Assembly: GCF_009913235.1 (NCBI RefSeq)
Contig: NZ_CP047897.1
Coordinates: forward strand, 1,302,001-1,366,000
Source: Nibribacter ruber
Lineage (GTDB): Bacteria; Bacteroidota; Bacteroidia; Cytophagales; Hymenobacteraceae
Reading direction: 5' to 3'
Length of the DNA: 64,000 nt
In this document: one piece after another, positions 31,951-41,032 of the stretch
Numbering within the stretch: the first letter of the stretch is position 1
Layout of the letters: each line of letters starts with the position of its first letter
Made by a program: the position numbers and the translations under genes
The notes under the pieces: model-generated
What the model saw: the letters and a program-made list of their open reading frames with translations, nothing else
The model's database searches: none
What the model was told of the DNA's origin: nothing

Positions 31951-32494
31951 CTACCCTGTTTTTTTTTAACATCTCCCGTAAATTGGCCCTTGCCTTGAAC
32001 AGATTGGATTTGGACGCTCCCGCAGAAATTCCCAGAATCTCAGCTATTTCCTCATGGGTGTAACCGTCAATCACGTACATGTTGAACACCGTTCTATAGG
32101 CCGGCGACAGTTGCTGCACCAGGCCAATGAGGTACTCATAGTTGATCTGCTGCAGGACGTCATAGGCATCGGCGGTGGGGGCCGCGGACTCCAGGTCCAT
32201 GGAGTGGTAATGCTTGAGGTTGTGGCGGTAGTTGTCCAGGGCCGTGTTGATCATGATCCTCCTCAACCATCCTTTAAAAGGCTTGGCCGGATCATACTGC
32301 TTTAACCTGGTAAACACTTTCATAAACCCATCATTCAACACCTCTTTCGCCTCTTCTGCATCTTTGGAGTAGCGCACGCAAATGCTCATGGCATAGCCAT
32401 AGAAGAGCTTGTAAAGCTCTCTCTGTGCTTCTCGGTTTTGTGCCAGGCACCCTTGAAGTACTGCTTCTATCTCCTTGCTTACCGTTTCGCTCAC
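31928..32494 (-). CDS. ECF-family RNA polymerase sigma factor
   Basis: 188 residues. Region 2 is seen as YKLFYGYAMSICVRYSKDAEEAKEVLNDGFMKVF with FKGWLRRIMINTALDNYR; region 4 as LSPAYRTVFNMYVIDGYTHEEIAEILGISAGASKSNLFKAR. This is the standard two-domain extracytoplasmic-function sigma factor. The stop overlaps the start of the partner protein downstream, so the two are translationally coupled. No self-recognised promoter could be picked out. Confidence 0.92.
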   Translation of the reverse strand: MSETVSKEIEAVLQGCLAQNREAQRELYKLFYGYAMSICVRYSKDAEEAKEVLNDGFMKVFTRLKQYDPAKPFKGWLRRIMINTALDNYRHNLKHYHSMDLESAAPTADAYDVLQQINYEYLIGLVQQLSPAYRTVFNMYVIDGYTHEEIAEILGISAGASKSNLFKARANLREMLKKNRVDEYKQYV

Positions 32495-32743
32495 TGTTTC
32501 AGATTTAGCGCTCCCATCACGGAAGGATTTACAAAAGGGTTGCCACGGCTTAAAAAAAAATTTACCTGAAAAATGCAGGGACGGGAATCTATCAGCAACC
32601 TGGCCTGGTGTACAGCCCAGTGGACATTGGGGGAATGCGTGATGGTTCTGGGTAGAAAGATATCATTTTTACGGATTTGACAAGAAGTTGGGACTTCAAA
32701 ATAGAGAGTGGGCATCTGTCCTTTGTGGGGGAGGGCAAAAAAA

Positions 32744-32772
32744 AGAGGGGCGACTGTAACGTCTGCCCCTCT
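32744..32772 (-). terminator. terminator of the PAS kinase gene
   Basis: AGAGGGGC / GCCCCTCT hairpin; on the minus strand it is followed by eight Ts. It lies 23 bp beyond the kinase stop. Confidence 0.75.
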
Positions 32773-32794
32773 CTATTGTATTTCTAGCCATGGT

Positions 32795-35700
32795 CTACGC
32801 CAAGTTCTTGATGTACACCTTGAACGAAGATCCTTTGCCCACCTGGCTTTCAACGGTCACATAGCCACCCAGCGCCTCAGCCTGGGTTTTTACCAGGTAC
32901 AGGCCCAGCCCCTTGCCCGTGACATGGAAATGGAACCGTTTGTATAGGCCAAATAGATTTCCCTGTTCCTTTTTAAGGTCAATGCCCAGGCCGTTGTCTT
33001 CTACGGTAAAGCAGAAAAGGTCTTCCACTTGCTCCGCCGAGATTTTAATCTGCAGTTCCCGCTGGGGCGCCTTGTATTTTACAGCGTTAGACACCAGGTT
33101 GCTCAAGATGCTGCTCACGTAACTTCTGGCAGAATGTATCTTCTCCAGACCATTCAATTCTATCTGTACCCGAGGCTTGGTGGTGTCTGGCAGAATCTGG
33201 AGAACCTGTTCCACCAACTCCCGCAGGTCAATCTTCTCGCGGGCGTCGTTCACCTCGCCTTGCATGCTAAGCAAATCATTCAAGTCCCGGAGAATGGTGT
33301 CCAGGTTCTGAGCGGTTTGTTTTAGCCGGTCCAGGATGAGCTTTTGATTTTCCATGTCCTGCTGGTAGTTGAACAGCGCCGTAAGACCCAGAATGTTGGC
33401 CACCGGTGAGCGAAGGTTATGCGAGACAATGTAGGTAAACTGCTCTAAGTGGCGGTTGCGGCGCAGGAGTTCTTCTGTGAGGAGCATGCGTTCCTGTTCT
33501 GCTTTCTTCTGTTCTGTGATGACCGTCTCAATGACAATGAACTTCTTGCCACCAGATTGTTCATCAAAAATGGGCGTTACGTCCAGCTTAGACCAATAAA
33601 GTTCTCCGTTTTTATTCCTGTTTTGTACCTCCTGCACAAAAGGCTCCTCAAACTTCAGTTTGTCTCTTATCTGGCGCACCTCGTCCAGCGCGGTCTCTGG
33701 GCCTGCCAGCAGGTCGCCGGGGCGCTGGCCCTTCATCTCTTGCAGGGTATAACCTGTGACGCGGATAAATCCGTCGTTCACCCATTCAATGCGTGATTGA
33801 TCATCTGTGATATACACAGAGTTCACGGTTTTACTGGCCACCCAAGACAGTTTCTTAAGTTCTGCCTCGGCGGTCTTGCGGCTGGTAATCTCTTTGAAAT
33901 AAATGGAAAGCCCCTCTTCAGATGGGTACGCATTCACATCTAGCCACAGCTTTATATTAGGCGAGAACATTTCAAAATGAACGGCTTCTCCTGTGGCAAG
34001 GGCCTGTTGGTAATGCTGGTAGAAACCTTCAAATTCCGTCACAGGGAAAATCTCCCGCATGTCTAAGCCCAGCCAACCCTTGGAATTTACGCCGAGCACC
34101 TTGTCAAATTCCTGGTTGATGTAGGTGAAACGCCAATCCTTGTCTATGGTAAAAAAGGCATCTCTGATGCTTTCCAGAATTGTGTTCAGTCTGTTGGCGG
34201 TGGCTTCTTGCAATAACTGCTGTCTTTTGGCTACCGAGATGTCTTTGGCAATGCCGTGTACGCCCACCACCTTTCCATGAATGATGATAGGAATTTCTGT
34301 GAAACTGAAATACAGGTCTTCATTATTAGGTCCCTTCATAGCCGCCTCTGAAGAGATGGGCTCCCCGCTTAGCACCTTGGCGAAGTCTCTTTTGGTCTCC
34401 TCTAGATTGTCCTGGCTGGCAAACTCAAACAAATGCTTCTTCTGCAACTCTTCTGGGCTCAAACCAAAGAACTTAAGGGCTACGCTGTTGGCAGAGGTAT
34501 AATTTCCTTCGGTGTCTAAGGAATACACCGCATCTGGATTATAGTCAAAGAGGGCCTTGAAACGCTGGTTGTTTTCTTCCAGTTGCAATTCTGCCTTGCG
34601 GCGGTCTGTTATGTCCCTGGTGTTTACTATGATGCCGTTGATGCTGGGCTGGTCCAGACAGTTGGTGGCATGAGACTCCAGCCAACGCCATTCCCCGCGC
34701 CCGTCTTTGAACTGATACGGCATGGTGTTCACTTCCTCCCCGTTCAGGACCTTGGTAAGGCAGGCAATAACTTCTTCATGAAAATCTGGGTGGATGTATT
34801 CAAAGGCGTTCCTGCCAATGAAGTCTTCTGGTGAAATACCCAGAATTCTGGCGACGTTGCTGCTGGCAAACAGATAGCCACCCTGGATATCCAGGATACC
34901 GATCATGTCAGAACCTTGCTGTAAAAGAGCCTGCAGGCGTTCCTCGCTTTCCTTTTGAATCTGGTCTACCTTAATCAACTCTGTGATGTCACGCGCAATG
35001 CAATAGGCTTTGCCCACCGTCTCAGAGCGCGAAGAAGACCAGGAAAGGTGGACCAGGTTTCCGTTTTTATGCCGATATCTGTTCTTAAAATTGGTGGTGG
35101 TTTTAACGTGTTTTACCTTTTCTGTGTCCTGCAGGGTGCTGGCAATGTCGTCTTCATATATAAACTCAGTATAATGACGGTTCACCAGTTCTTCTGCCTT
35201 GTAACCCAGAATGGTTTCACAGGCTTGGTTCACGCGCAGGAACCGTCCTTCCAGATCAAAGGTGCAGATAAGGTCCGCAGAATGTTTGAGCACCATGCCC
35301 ATGTCATGGAGGGATTCTGTGGTGGCTATCTGCTGCTGTTCCAGTTTCTCTTCAAGCGCTTTGATCTCTCGTTGATCCCGCACATGCAGGCTTACCAGTG
35401 TATCGCCTTCCAGCGTTTGAACGGTTTTGGCCAACAGCTGTACCGGAATCATGGCACCGTCCTGGTGCCGTAAATGGAGCTCTCTTTGGCAGATCCCTTG
35501 TAACTGGCTCTCCTGCCGTATTAGCCTCCACTCCCCTTCTCCCAGATCGCTGAGGGGCTCCAAGCCCAATAAAAGCAAGGTGCTCTTCTCATGGCCTAAC
35601 AACTGTTCCAAGGCTTCGTTCACGCTCAACAGGGTACCGCCTTGATGGGTTAGGGCCATTGGTTCTGGGTTAAGGTCTACCAGGGCATAGAGAACTTCAA

Positions 35701-35854
35701 CCCCCACCACGGGCACCTGTACTTCTTGCTGTACTGTCATTTCTACTTCAATTTCCCCCTTCTCCATGGTATTGATATCTGGTTCGCTCCTTTGCCAGCT
35801 GAGCACTTCCTTTCTGTAAAGTCCTGTATTATACAAAATAAGCACGCTAACCAA
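32795..35854 (-). CDS. multi-PAS hybrid-free sensor histidine kinase
   Basis: 1019 residues from the first ATG; Met30 (35767) is a likely alternative, since the first 29 residues are not domain-like. Six PAS units follow each other (roughly 45-150, 190-305, 310-425, 430-550, 555-665, 665-785), seen by repeats of the type LFDYNPDAVYSLDTEGNYTSAN and KDGRGEWRWLESHA. The kinase core has the H-box YIVSHNLRSPVANI (His812), N-box NLVSNAVKYK, and G-boxes ENGLGIDL and GKGLGLYLVK. No membrane segment is seen, so it is a cytoplasmic sensor. No response regulator is adjacent; it is an orphan here. Confidence 0.88.
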   Translation of the reverse strand: MVSVLILYNTGLYRKEVLSWQRSEPDINTMEKGEIEVEMTVQQEVQVPVVGVEVLYALVDLNPEPMALTHQGGTLLSVNEALEQLLGHEKSTLLLLGLEPLSDLGEGEWRLIRQESQLQGICQRELHLRHQDGAMIPVQLLAKTVQTLEGDTLVSLHVRDQREIKALEEKLEQQQIATTESLHDMGMVLKHSADLICTFDLEGRFLRVNQACETILGYKAEELVNRHYTEFIYEDDIASTLQDTEKVKHVKTTTNFKNRYRHKNGNLVHLSWSSSRSETVGKAYCIARDITELIKVDQIQKESEERLQALLQQGSDMIGILDIQGGYLFASSNVARILGISPEDFIGRNAFEYIHPDFHEEVIACLTKVLNGEEVNTMPYQFKDGRGEWRWLESHATNCLDQPSINGIIVNTRDITDRRKAELQLEENNQRFKALFDYNPDAVYSLDTEGNYTSANSVALKFFGLSPEELQKKHLFEFASQDNLEETKRDFAKVLSGEPISSEAAMKGPNNEDLYFSFTEIPIIIHGKVVGVHGIAKDISVAKRQQLLQEATANRLNTILESIRDAFFTIDKDWRFTYINQEFDKVLGVNSKGWLGLDMREIFPVTEFEGFYQHYQQALATGEAVHFEMFSPNIKLWLDVNAYPSEEGLSIYFKEITSRKTAEAELKKLSWVASKTVNSVYITDDQSRIEWVNDGFIRVTGYTLQEMKGQRPGDLLAGPETALDEVRQIRDKLKFEEPFVQEVQNRNKNGELYWSKLDVTPIFDEQSGGKKFIVIETVITEQKKAEQERMLLTEELLRRNRHLEQFTYIVSHNLRSPVANILGLTALFNYQQDMENQKLILDRLKQTAQNLDTILRDLNDLLSMQGEVNDAREKIDLRELVEQVLQILPDTTKPRVQIELNGLEKIHSARSYVSSILSNLVSNAVKYKAPQRELQIKISAEQVEDLFCFTVEDNGLGIDLKKEQGNLFGLYKRFHFHVTGKGLGLYLVKTQAEALGGYVTVESQVGKGSSFKVYIKNLA

Positions 35855-36129
35855 TAACTACCTTGCAAACAGAAACAATAAATTGAAGAAGGATAAAATA
35901 CTTTAAATCTTCTGATTAAAAACAATAATCCTGCTACTTCATAGGTACTACTGGTAATCTTCAAAGGCAATTCTGACGATTTAAGTTCTTCAATAATTCA
36001 TAAAATTAAAACTGCTCCCGCGCTTGCTCCTGCTTAGCGGCCTACCTAAGAAATTTGTCAGCACCGGCAACATACATCAACCTGCTTTTTTGCTGCCTAC
36101 TTACCCCCTGTATTAAAAAAAGGAACCAT
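35855..36129. other. intergenic region upstream of the PAS kinase
   Basis: About 275 bp, AT-rich near 35870-36000; no gene or clear structure seen. The kinase promoter must lie here, but no good TAnnTTTG box was found on the minus strand. Confidence 0.3.
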
Positions 36130-36167
36130 CGTTTTTAAGCTGTTTTCTGAGAAATAGGCCAAAAACG
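36130..36167. repeat. 38-bp palindrome, copy 8
   Basis: CGTTTTTAAGCTGTTTTC / GAAATAGGCCAAAAACG; the left arm has diverged. It lies next to the terminator of the amidohydrolase gene. Confidence 0.8.
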
Positions 36168-36174
36168 CCAAAAA

Positions 36175-36203
36175 AAAAGAGCAGCTGTTGAGGCTGCTCT
36201 TTT
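36175..36203 (-). terminator. terminator of the amidohydrolase-like operon
   Basis: AAAAGAGCAGC / GCTGCTCTTTT with loop TGTTGAG; the minus-strand side continues into a T-tract. It is 19 bp past the stop at 36222. Confidence 0.8.
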
Positions 36204-36221
36204 GGTAAGGTAGAAAGAAGG

Positions 36222-37514
36222 TTATTTCCCTACCTCATACTTGTGGTTGAACTTCTCATACAGATATTTCTGCTTGTCATTGAGGTTGAGTTTACGGCCT
36301 TCAATGAAAGAAAGGGCCACCTTGTTAGTTCGCATATCCAGTAAATCGCCTTCAGAAACTATCAGGGTGGCATCTTTGCCTGCTTCCAGAGAACCCACCC
36401 GGTTGTCTACCCCCAGAATCTTGGCGGCGTTCAACGTTACGGCAGAAAGCGCTGCTTCCTTGTCTAGACCGAAGGCTACGGCAGTACCGGCAATAAACGG
36501 CAGGTTGCGAGTGCCGTGCAAACTGGCGTCATAGTCCAGGCAGAACAAGATGCCCGCCTTCTGCAGGTAACCCGGCATTTTATACGGCAGGTACACGTCA
36601 TCACCGGCTCTGGCAGGTAGGGCGTGCACGCCAGAATAAATAACCGGAATCTGATGTTCCTTCAGGAAGTCAGCCACCATGAGAGCGTCTCCACCCCCCA
36701 CAATCACCACGTTCTTTACGCCGGCTTTCTGTGCGAAGCGTACGGCTTCAATGATTTCCTTGCCATAGTCAGCGTGAATGAATAGCTTTTTGCTGCCGTC
36801 AAACAAGCCCGTCATGGAGCTCATACGAAGGTTCTGCTTGTCATTTTTCTGGTTTTTGTACACAGAGGCTTCAGCCAAGAGAGCAGAAAGCTGCTGCAAA
36901 CCAGCATCGCGCTGTTGTTTGCGCTGCTGGGCCTGCGGCGAGTTGTCTCCCATCTGCACCAGACCCGGCCATCTCAGGTGAATGCCACCATCTGCCTTGA
37001 TTAGGGCATCTTCCCAGTTCCAGGCATCCAATTGCACCACCGAAGATGACCCGGAGATCATGCCTCCCACGGGAGTCACCTGCGCCAGCAAGACGCCGTT
37101 AGACCGCAAGGTGGGCGTAATGTCTGAGTCGGTATTGTAGGCTACCACAGAGCGCACGTTAGGGTTGAAGATGCCTACTTCCTGCTGGTCCAGCGTAGCC
37201 CGCACAGACTCAATCTCGGTTAAGCCCAGTTGGGAGTTAGGGAGGATCAGGCCCGGATAAATGTGCTTACCAGAGACGTCTACTTTGTCATAGGCCGTAG
37301 CACCGGCGTTGAAACCAGCGGCGGGGCCGGCGTAGGTAATTTTTCCGTTGTCAAAGGCCACGGCCGCTTTCTCAATAACCTGGCCGTTGCCTACGTGTAA
37401 GGTGGCACCTGTCAGGAGCGTTGGGGTGGTTTGCTTGGCAGCGGGCACGGGCACTTGCGCCCAGGCGGTACCGCCTATCAGGAGCGATGCCAGTAGCAAA
37501 GCTGTCTTTTTCAT
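36222..37514 (-). CDS. exported amidohydrolase-like protein lacking the H-x-H site
   Basis: 430 residues from the ATG at 37514, which yields a clear signal peptide (MKKTALLLASLLIGGTAWAQ); the frame is open to 37616. The fold is that of imidazolonepropionase-like amidohydrolases (TLLTGATLHVGNGQVIEKAAVAFDNGKI, YDASLHGTRNLPF, GVDNRVGSLEAGKDATLIVSEGDLLDM). The metal motif normally reading D-x-H-x-H after the first strand is LILPNSQLGL here, so both histidines are missing. It is probably a non-catalytic paralogue of the larger protein encoded just upstream, 58 bp away, and may bind it. Confidence 0.75.
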   Translation of the reverse strand: MKKTALLLASLLIGGTAWAQVPVPAAKQTTPTLLTGATLHVGNGQVIEKAAVAFDNGKITYAGPAAGFNAGATAYDKVDVSGKHIYPGLILPNSQLGLTEIESVRATLDQQEVGIFNPNVRSVVAYNTDSDITPTLRSNGVLLAQVTPVGGMISGSSSVVQLDAWNWEDALIKADGGIHLRWPGLVQMGDNSPQAQQRKQQRDAGLQQLSALLAEASVYKNQKNDKQNLRMSSMTGLFDGSKKLFIHADYGKEIIEAVRFAQKAGVKNVVIVGGGDALMVADFLKEHQIPVIYSGVHALPARAGDDVYLPYKMPGYLQKAGILFCLDYDASLHGTRNLPFIAGTAVAFGLDKEAALSAVTLNAAKILGVDNRVGSLEAGKDATLIVSEGDLLDMRTNKVALSFIEGRKLNLNDKQKYLYEKFNHKYEVGK

Positions 37515-37572
37515 GTTTTTGGTTTTTGAGACTACCACAGAGGTTGGATTTAGGTGCATGGTTGGGTCCTCC

Positions 37573-40500
37573 TTAGTTTTTGTGGTATTCAGATTCATAC
37601 AAAGTCTCTTGGGCACCGTTGTCTACATCTTCACAATGCAACACTTCCTGCGCCCCGCGTCTGCCCACTACTGCAGACTGGGTTTTCTCACCGCGGGCTT
37701 TGGCGGCCAGCATTTTCTGGATCAGGCGCAGACGCTCCTTCTCCTGGTTGTCTTGCATGGCCTTGTCCTGCTCCAGGTCAAAGTAAGCGATACCGTCTAC
37801 AAAGGTCTTCTCTGGACGCGCGTAGATGGACAGCGGGTGTTCGTTCCAAAGCACCACATCGGCGTCTTTCCCGACTTTCAAGCTACCCACCTTGTCATCA
37901 ATGTGCAGAAGTTTGGCTGGGTTCAAGGTCACCATTTTCAGGGCGTCTTCTTCAGACACGCCACCGTATTTTATGGTTTTGGCGGCTTCCTGGTTCAGAC
38001 GGCGGGCCATCTCGGCGTCATCTGAGTTGATGGCCGTGGTTACGCCCACGTTGTGCATGATGGCAGCATTGTACGGAATGGCGTCTTTCACCTCCACCTT
38101 ATAAGCCCACCAGTCAGAGAAGGTAGAGGCACCCGCACCATGTTCCTTCATCTTGTCTGCTACTTTGTAGCCTTCCAGAATGTGAGTAAAGGTGTTGACT
38201 CTAAAGCCCATCTGGTCTGCCACTTTCATGAGCATGTTGATCTCAGACTGCACGTAAGAATGGCAAGTGATGAAGCGCTTGTCGTTCAGGATTTCTACCA
38301 AGGCGTCCAGTTCCAGGTCGCGGCGCGGGGCGGCGGTTTTCTTCTGGGCAGATTTAGACAGTTTGTTGTAGGCGGTCCAGGACTTCTCATACTCTTTGGC
38401 GCGCTGGAAGGCGTCAATCATGACCTGCTCCACACCCATACGGGTCTGCGGGAACCGGATGTTGTATACCGGCGAGCGGTTGGATTGCTTCACGTTTTCA
38501 CCCAGGGCGAATTTGATGAACGGATCGGCGCCCTGGAACATGAGCTTCTCAGGAGCCTGTCCCCAGCGTAGTTTGATGATGGCGCTCTGCCCACCAATGG
38601 GGTTAGCCGAGCCATGCAGCAATTGCGAGGTAGTTACTCCACCCGCCAATTGACGGTAGATGTTCACCTGCTCATGGTTCACTACATCTGCCATGCGTAC
38701 CTCAGAAGTCACGGACTGGGTGCCTTCGTTTACGCCGTCCAGGGCAATATGCGAGTGCTCGTCAATAATACCCGGGGTTACGTGCTTGCCAGTCCCGTCA
38801 ATCACTTTGGCGCCGTTGGCGGACAGGTTCTTGCCTATCTGGGCTATTTTGCCGTCTTTCAACAACACGTCTGTGTTTTCCAGCTTGCCTTCTTTCTCAT
38901 TGGTCCAAACGGTGGCGTTCTTGATTAACACGGTCTCTGAGCCGGGCATGGCCGTCCTACCGAAATCTGCGAATGGATACACCATGGCCCCCATCTCTAC
39001 TTTTTCAGCAGCTTTGGCAGCGGCGGCTTTTTTGGCTTGGGCGGTAGAGGCTTCAGACAATTGGGCAGACCATTTCACCATCTGGGCGTCTGTGTTCTGA
39101 CCTTCGCCCTGGAATCCTTTGCCCGTGCTCCAGCCGCTTAGCCTAATGCTTTCCTTGCCGTTCTTCACTGGGGCAAACGCCAATGTCAACTGGTCGCCAG
39201 AGAACAGAAGCGTGCCTTTCAAGGTGTCTGTGGCCACAATCTTCACGTCTGGTTTCTCAGCGGAGCCGCCAATGATCATTTTACGCTCCGGCTGACTGCC
39301 AATACGCAAGGAGTAGATGCCGCGGTAGTCATTGGGCGTCTCACTGATTTTGTAAGATTCGCCCTGCACGTAGTTTTCTAGAAGCACGGCGCTGTTGTCA
39401 AACAGACTAGCCGAGGCGATTACAAAGTTGGCTTGCATGCCTTCGCGCAGGCTGCCTACGTATTTCTCTCCCTTTATGAGTTTGGCCGGGGTAGCCGTCA
39501 AGGCTTTCAAGGCTTCCTGTTCAGACAAACCATACTGCACGGCTTTGCGCAAGTTGGGCAAGAAACGGGATTTGTCTTTCATATCTGAAGCCGTGAACGC
39601 AATGATCACTCCTTCTTTGGCCAGCATGGCCGGGTTGGCCGGTGCCATTTCCCAGTGCTTCAAATCACTTAGGTTCAAGCGACGGGCCTCATACGGGTCT
39701 TCTACATTGTAGGCATCCGGGAAGTTGAGGCTTACAATAAACGGTGCCTTGGTGGCCTTGATCTCTGGCAACATCTGGTATTCGTCACCGGTGCCTTTGA
39801 AGATATATTGGTAGCCAAACTCATCGCCTACCTTGTCAGCGCGCACGGCGTTCAGCTTGTTGCTCACCTCAAAGATCTGGGGCAGGCTGTTGGATTCTGT
39901 GAAGGCTTTTAACGAGATGTTCTGCTCTTTGTCTGGGTTTTTGGCGTTCCACTGGGCGTCCAGGTACGTCTGGCGCAGCAGCGCAATGGAGCCCATTAAA
40001 GACTGCGGATACTCCTGGGTAGAAGAACCTTTGTCCAGAGACAGGGCGGCGGCGGCTCTATCCAGAAGCACCACCTGGTTTTCACGCTTGTCGGCTAGAG
40101 ATACCAGAGATCCGGTGCCGCGGGCAATGCCGTCCTGGTGAATGGTCAGCACGGCGCCATAGCCTAGCTTTCTCAGTTCATCGGCGGCTTTGTCATCTAC
40201 CTTGAACAGTTCTACCGCGTGGGTTTCTGGGCGAATGGCCTGGTTCCAGTTAAAGGCTCCGGCCTTTTTAGACTCTGCCTGCGGCGGGCTGTTCCAACCG
40301 CCCCCGGTGCGGGCCACGGCGGGCAGACCATAGTTGGAGAACGGATCCACAAAACCGGGATAAATGGTCTTGCCTTTCATGTCTACCACCAGTGCGCCCT
40401 GCGGCACGGCCACTTTGGTGCCCACGGCGGCAACTTTGCCGTCCTTGATGACTAATGTGGCATTTTCCAGCTTGGTTTGGTAGTCTACATAAATGGTGGC

Positions 40501-40623
40501 ATTGGTGAAGGCGCGTAGACCGCTGCGCTCATCATACACCCCATTGCGCGGAAACGTCTCCTGCGCCCGGCTCTGGAGCGACAAGGCCGCTACCGCCAGC
40601 ACGGAGAGAATTACTTTTTTCAT
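37573..40623 (-). CDS. exported tandem amidohydrolase (degenerate plus intact domain)
   Basis: 1016 residues with a signal peptide (MKKVILSVLAVAALSLQSRAQ). Two amidohydrolase units are fused. The first (~25-430) has GFVDPFSNYG where the metal histidines should be, and so is degenerate. The second (~565-1016) has the intact motif IDEHSHIA (Asp621, His623, His625), a later HSYVQSE-type segment, INSDDAEMAR and KVGSLKVGKDADVVLWNEHPL. This organisation is common in Bacteroidota periplasmic proteins of unknown substrate, perhaps acting on peptides or xenobiotic amides. It is the first gene of a two-gene unit. Confidence 0.8.
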   Translation of the reverse strand: MKKVILSVLAVAALSLQSRAQETFPRNGVYDERSGLRAFTNATIYVDYQTKLENATLVIKDGKVAAVGTKVAVPQGALVVDMKGKTIYPGFVDPFSNYGLPAVARTGGGWNSPPQAESKKAGAFNWNQAIRPETHAVELFKVDDKAADELRKLGYGAVLTIHQDGIARGTGSLVSLADKRENQVVLLDRAAAALSLDKGSSTQEYPQSLMGSIALLRQTYLDAQWNAKNPDKEQNISLKAFTESNSLPQIFEVSNKLNAVRADKVGDEFGYQYIFKGTGDEYQMLPEIKATKAPFIVSLNFPDAYNVEDPYEARRLNLSDLKHWEMAPANPAMLAKEGVIIAFTASDMKDKSRFLPNLRKAVQYGLSEQEALKALTATPAKLIKGEKYVGSLREGMQANFVIASASLFDNSAVLLENYVQGESYKISETPNDYRGIYSLRIGSQPERKMIIGGSAEKPDVKIVATDTLKGTLLFSGDQLTLAFAPVKNGKESIRLSGWSTGKGFQGEGQNTDAQMVKWSAQLSEASTAQAKKAAAAKAAEKVEMGAMVYPFADFGRTAMPGSETVLIKNATVWTNEKEGKLENTDVLLKDGKIAQIGKNLSANGAKVIDGTGKHVTPGIIDEHSHIALDGVNEGTQSVTSEVRMADVVNHEQVNIYRQLAGGVTTSQLLHGSANPIGGQSAIIKLRWGQAPEKLMFQGADPFIKFALGENVKQSNRSPVYNIRFPQTRMGVEQVMIDAFQRAKEYEKSWTAYNKLSKSAQKKTAAPRRDLELDALVEILNDKRFITCHSYVQSEINMLMKVADQMGFRVNTFTHILEGYKVADKMKEHGAGASTFSDWWAYKVEVKDAIPYNAAIMHNVGVTTAINSDDAEMARRLNQEAAKTIKYGGVSEEDALKMVTLNPAKLLHIDDKVGSLKVGKDADVVLWNEHPLSIYARPEKTFVDGIAYFDLEQDKAMQDNQEKERLRLIQKMLAAKARGEKTQSAVVGRRGAQEVLHCEDVDNGAQETLYESEYHKN

Positions 40624-40721
40624 GGGTAGAGTCTGTGTGGTATGTGGTTAGGTGTGAATGTTTTGTAGCAGGGAATCTACTAAATATACAATGGGCAAAA
40701 AAGCAGTCTACCAAGAAACAT

Positions 40722-40759
40722 TGGTTTTTCACCTTTTTCCTAAAAAGAAGCCAAAATCG
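40722..40759. repeat. 38-bp palindrome, degenerate copy
   Basis: TGGTTTTTCACCTTTTTC / AAAAAGAAGCCAAAATCG: the spacing and end bases fit but arms have decayed. It lies in the upstream region of the tandem amidohydrolase. Confidence 0.45.
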
Positions 40760-40910
40760 GCAATTGCATAACCACGTTCTACTATTCCTTAAAAGAACTT
40801 TAAGGAAAACAAAGCTTACTCCTGATAGGTCATGTCGAAGAATAAAACACGCTGGAGAAGAGTAGAGATCAATGCCCTGAGCAAGGAAGCTGGTTCTGAG
40901 GAATGACAAT

Positions 40911-40948
40911 TGTTTTTAGCGTATTTCCTAGAAAACAGGCTAAAAATG
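40911..40948. repeat. 38-bp palindrome, copy 9 (diverged)
   Basis: TGTTTTTAGCGTATTTCC / GAAAACAGGCTAAAAATG; the right arm is close to consensus, the outer C and G are mutated. Confidence 0.65.
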
Positions 40949-40975
40949 CCAGGCAAGCACCCAACCGAAGCGAAA

Positions 40976-41013
40976 CAAAAAGCCCGTCACGCAGGAGCGC
41001 AACGGGCTTTTTT
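40976..41013 (-). terminator. terminator of the amino acid permease gene
   Basis: AAAAAAGCCCGT / ACGGGCTTTTTT hairpin with a 14-nt loop, 20 bp past the permease stop. Confidence 0.8.
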
Positions 41014-41032
41014 ATAAGTGATGTAAAAGAGG

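Noticed and set aside
33607-33645. CGTTTTTATTCCTGTTTT-like half palindrome in the PAS kinase
   Set aside because: The right arm is absent and the residues (NKNGELYWSK) are standard PAS sequence.
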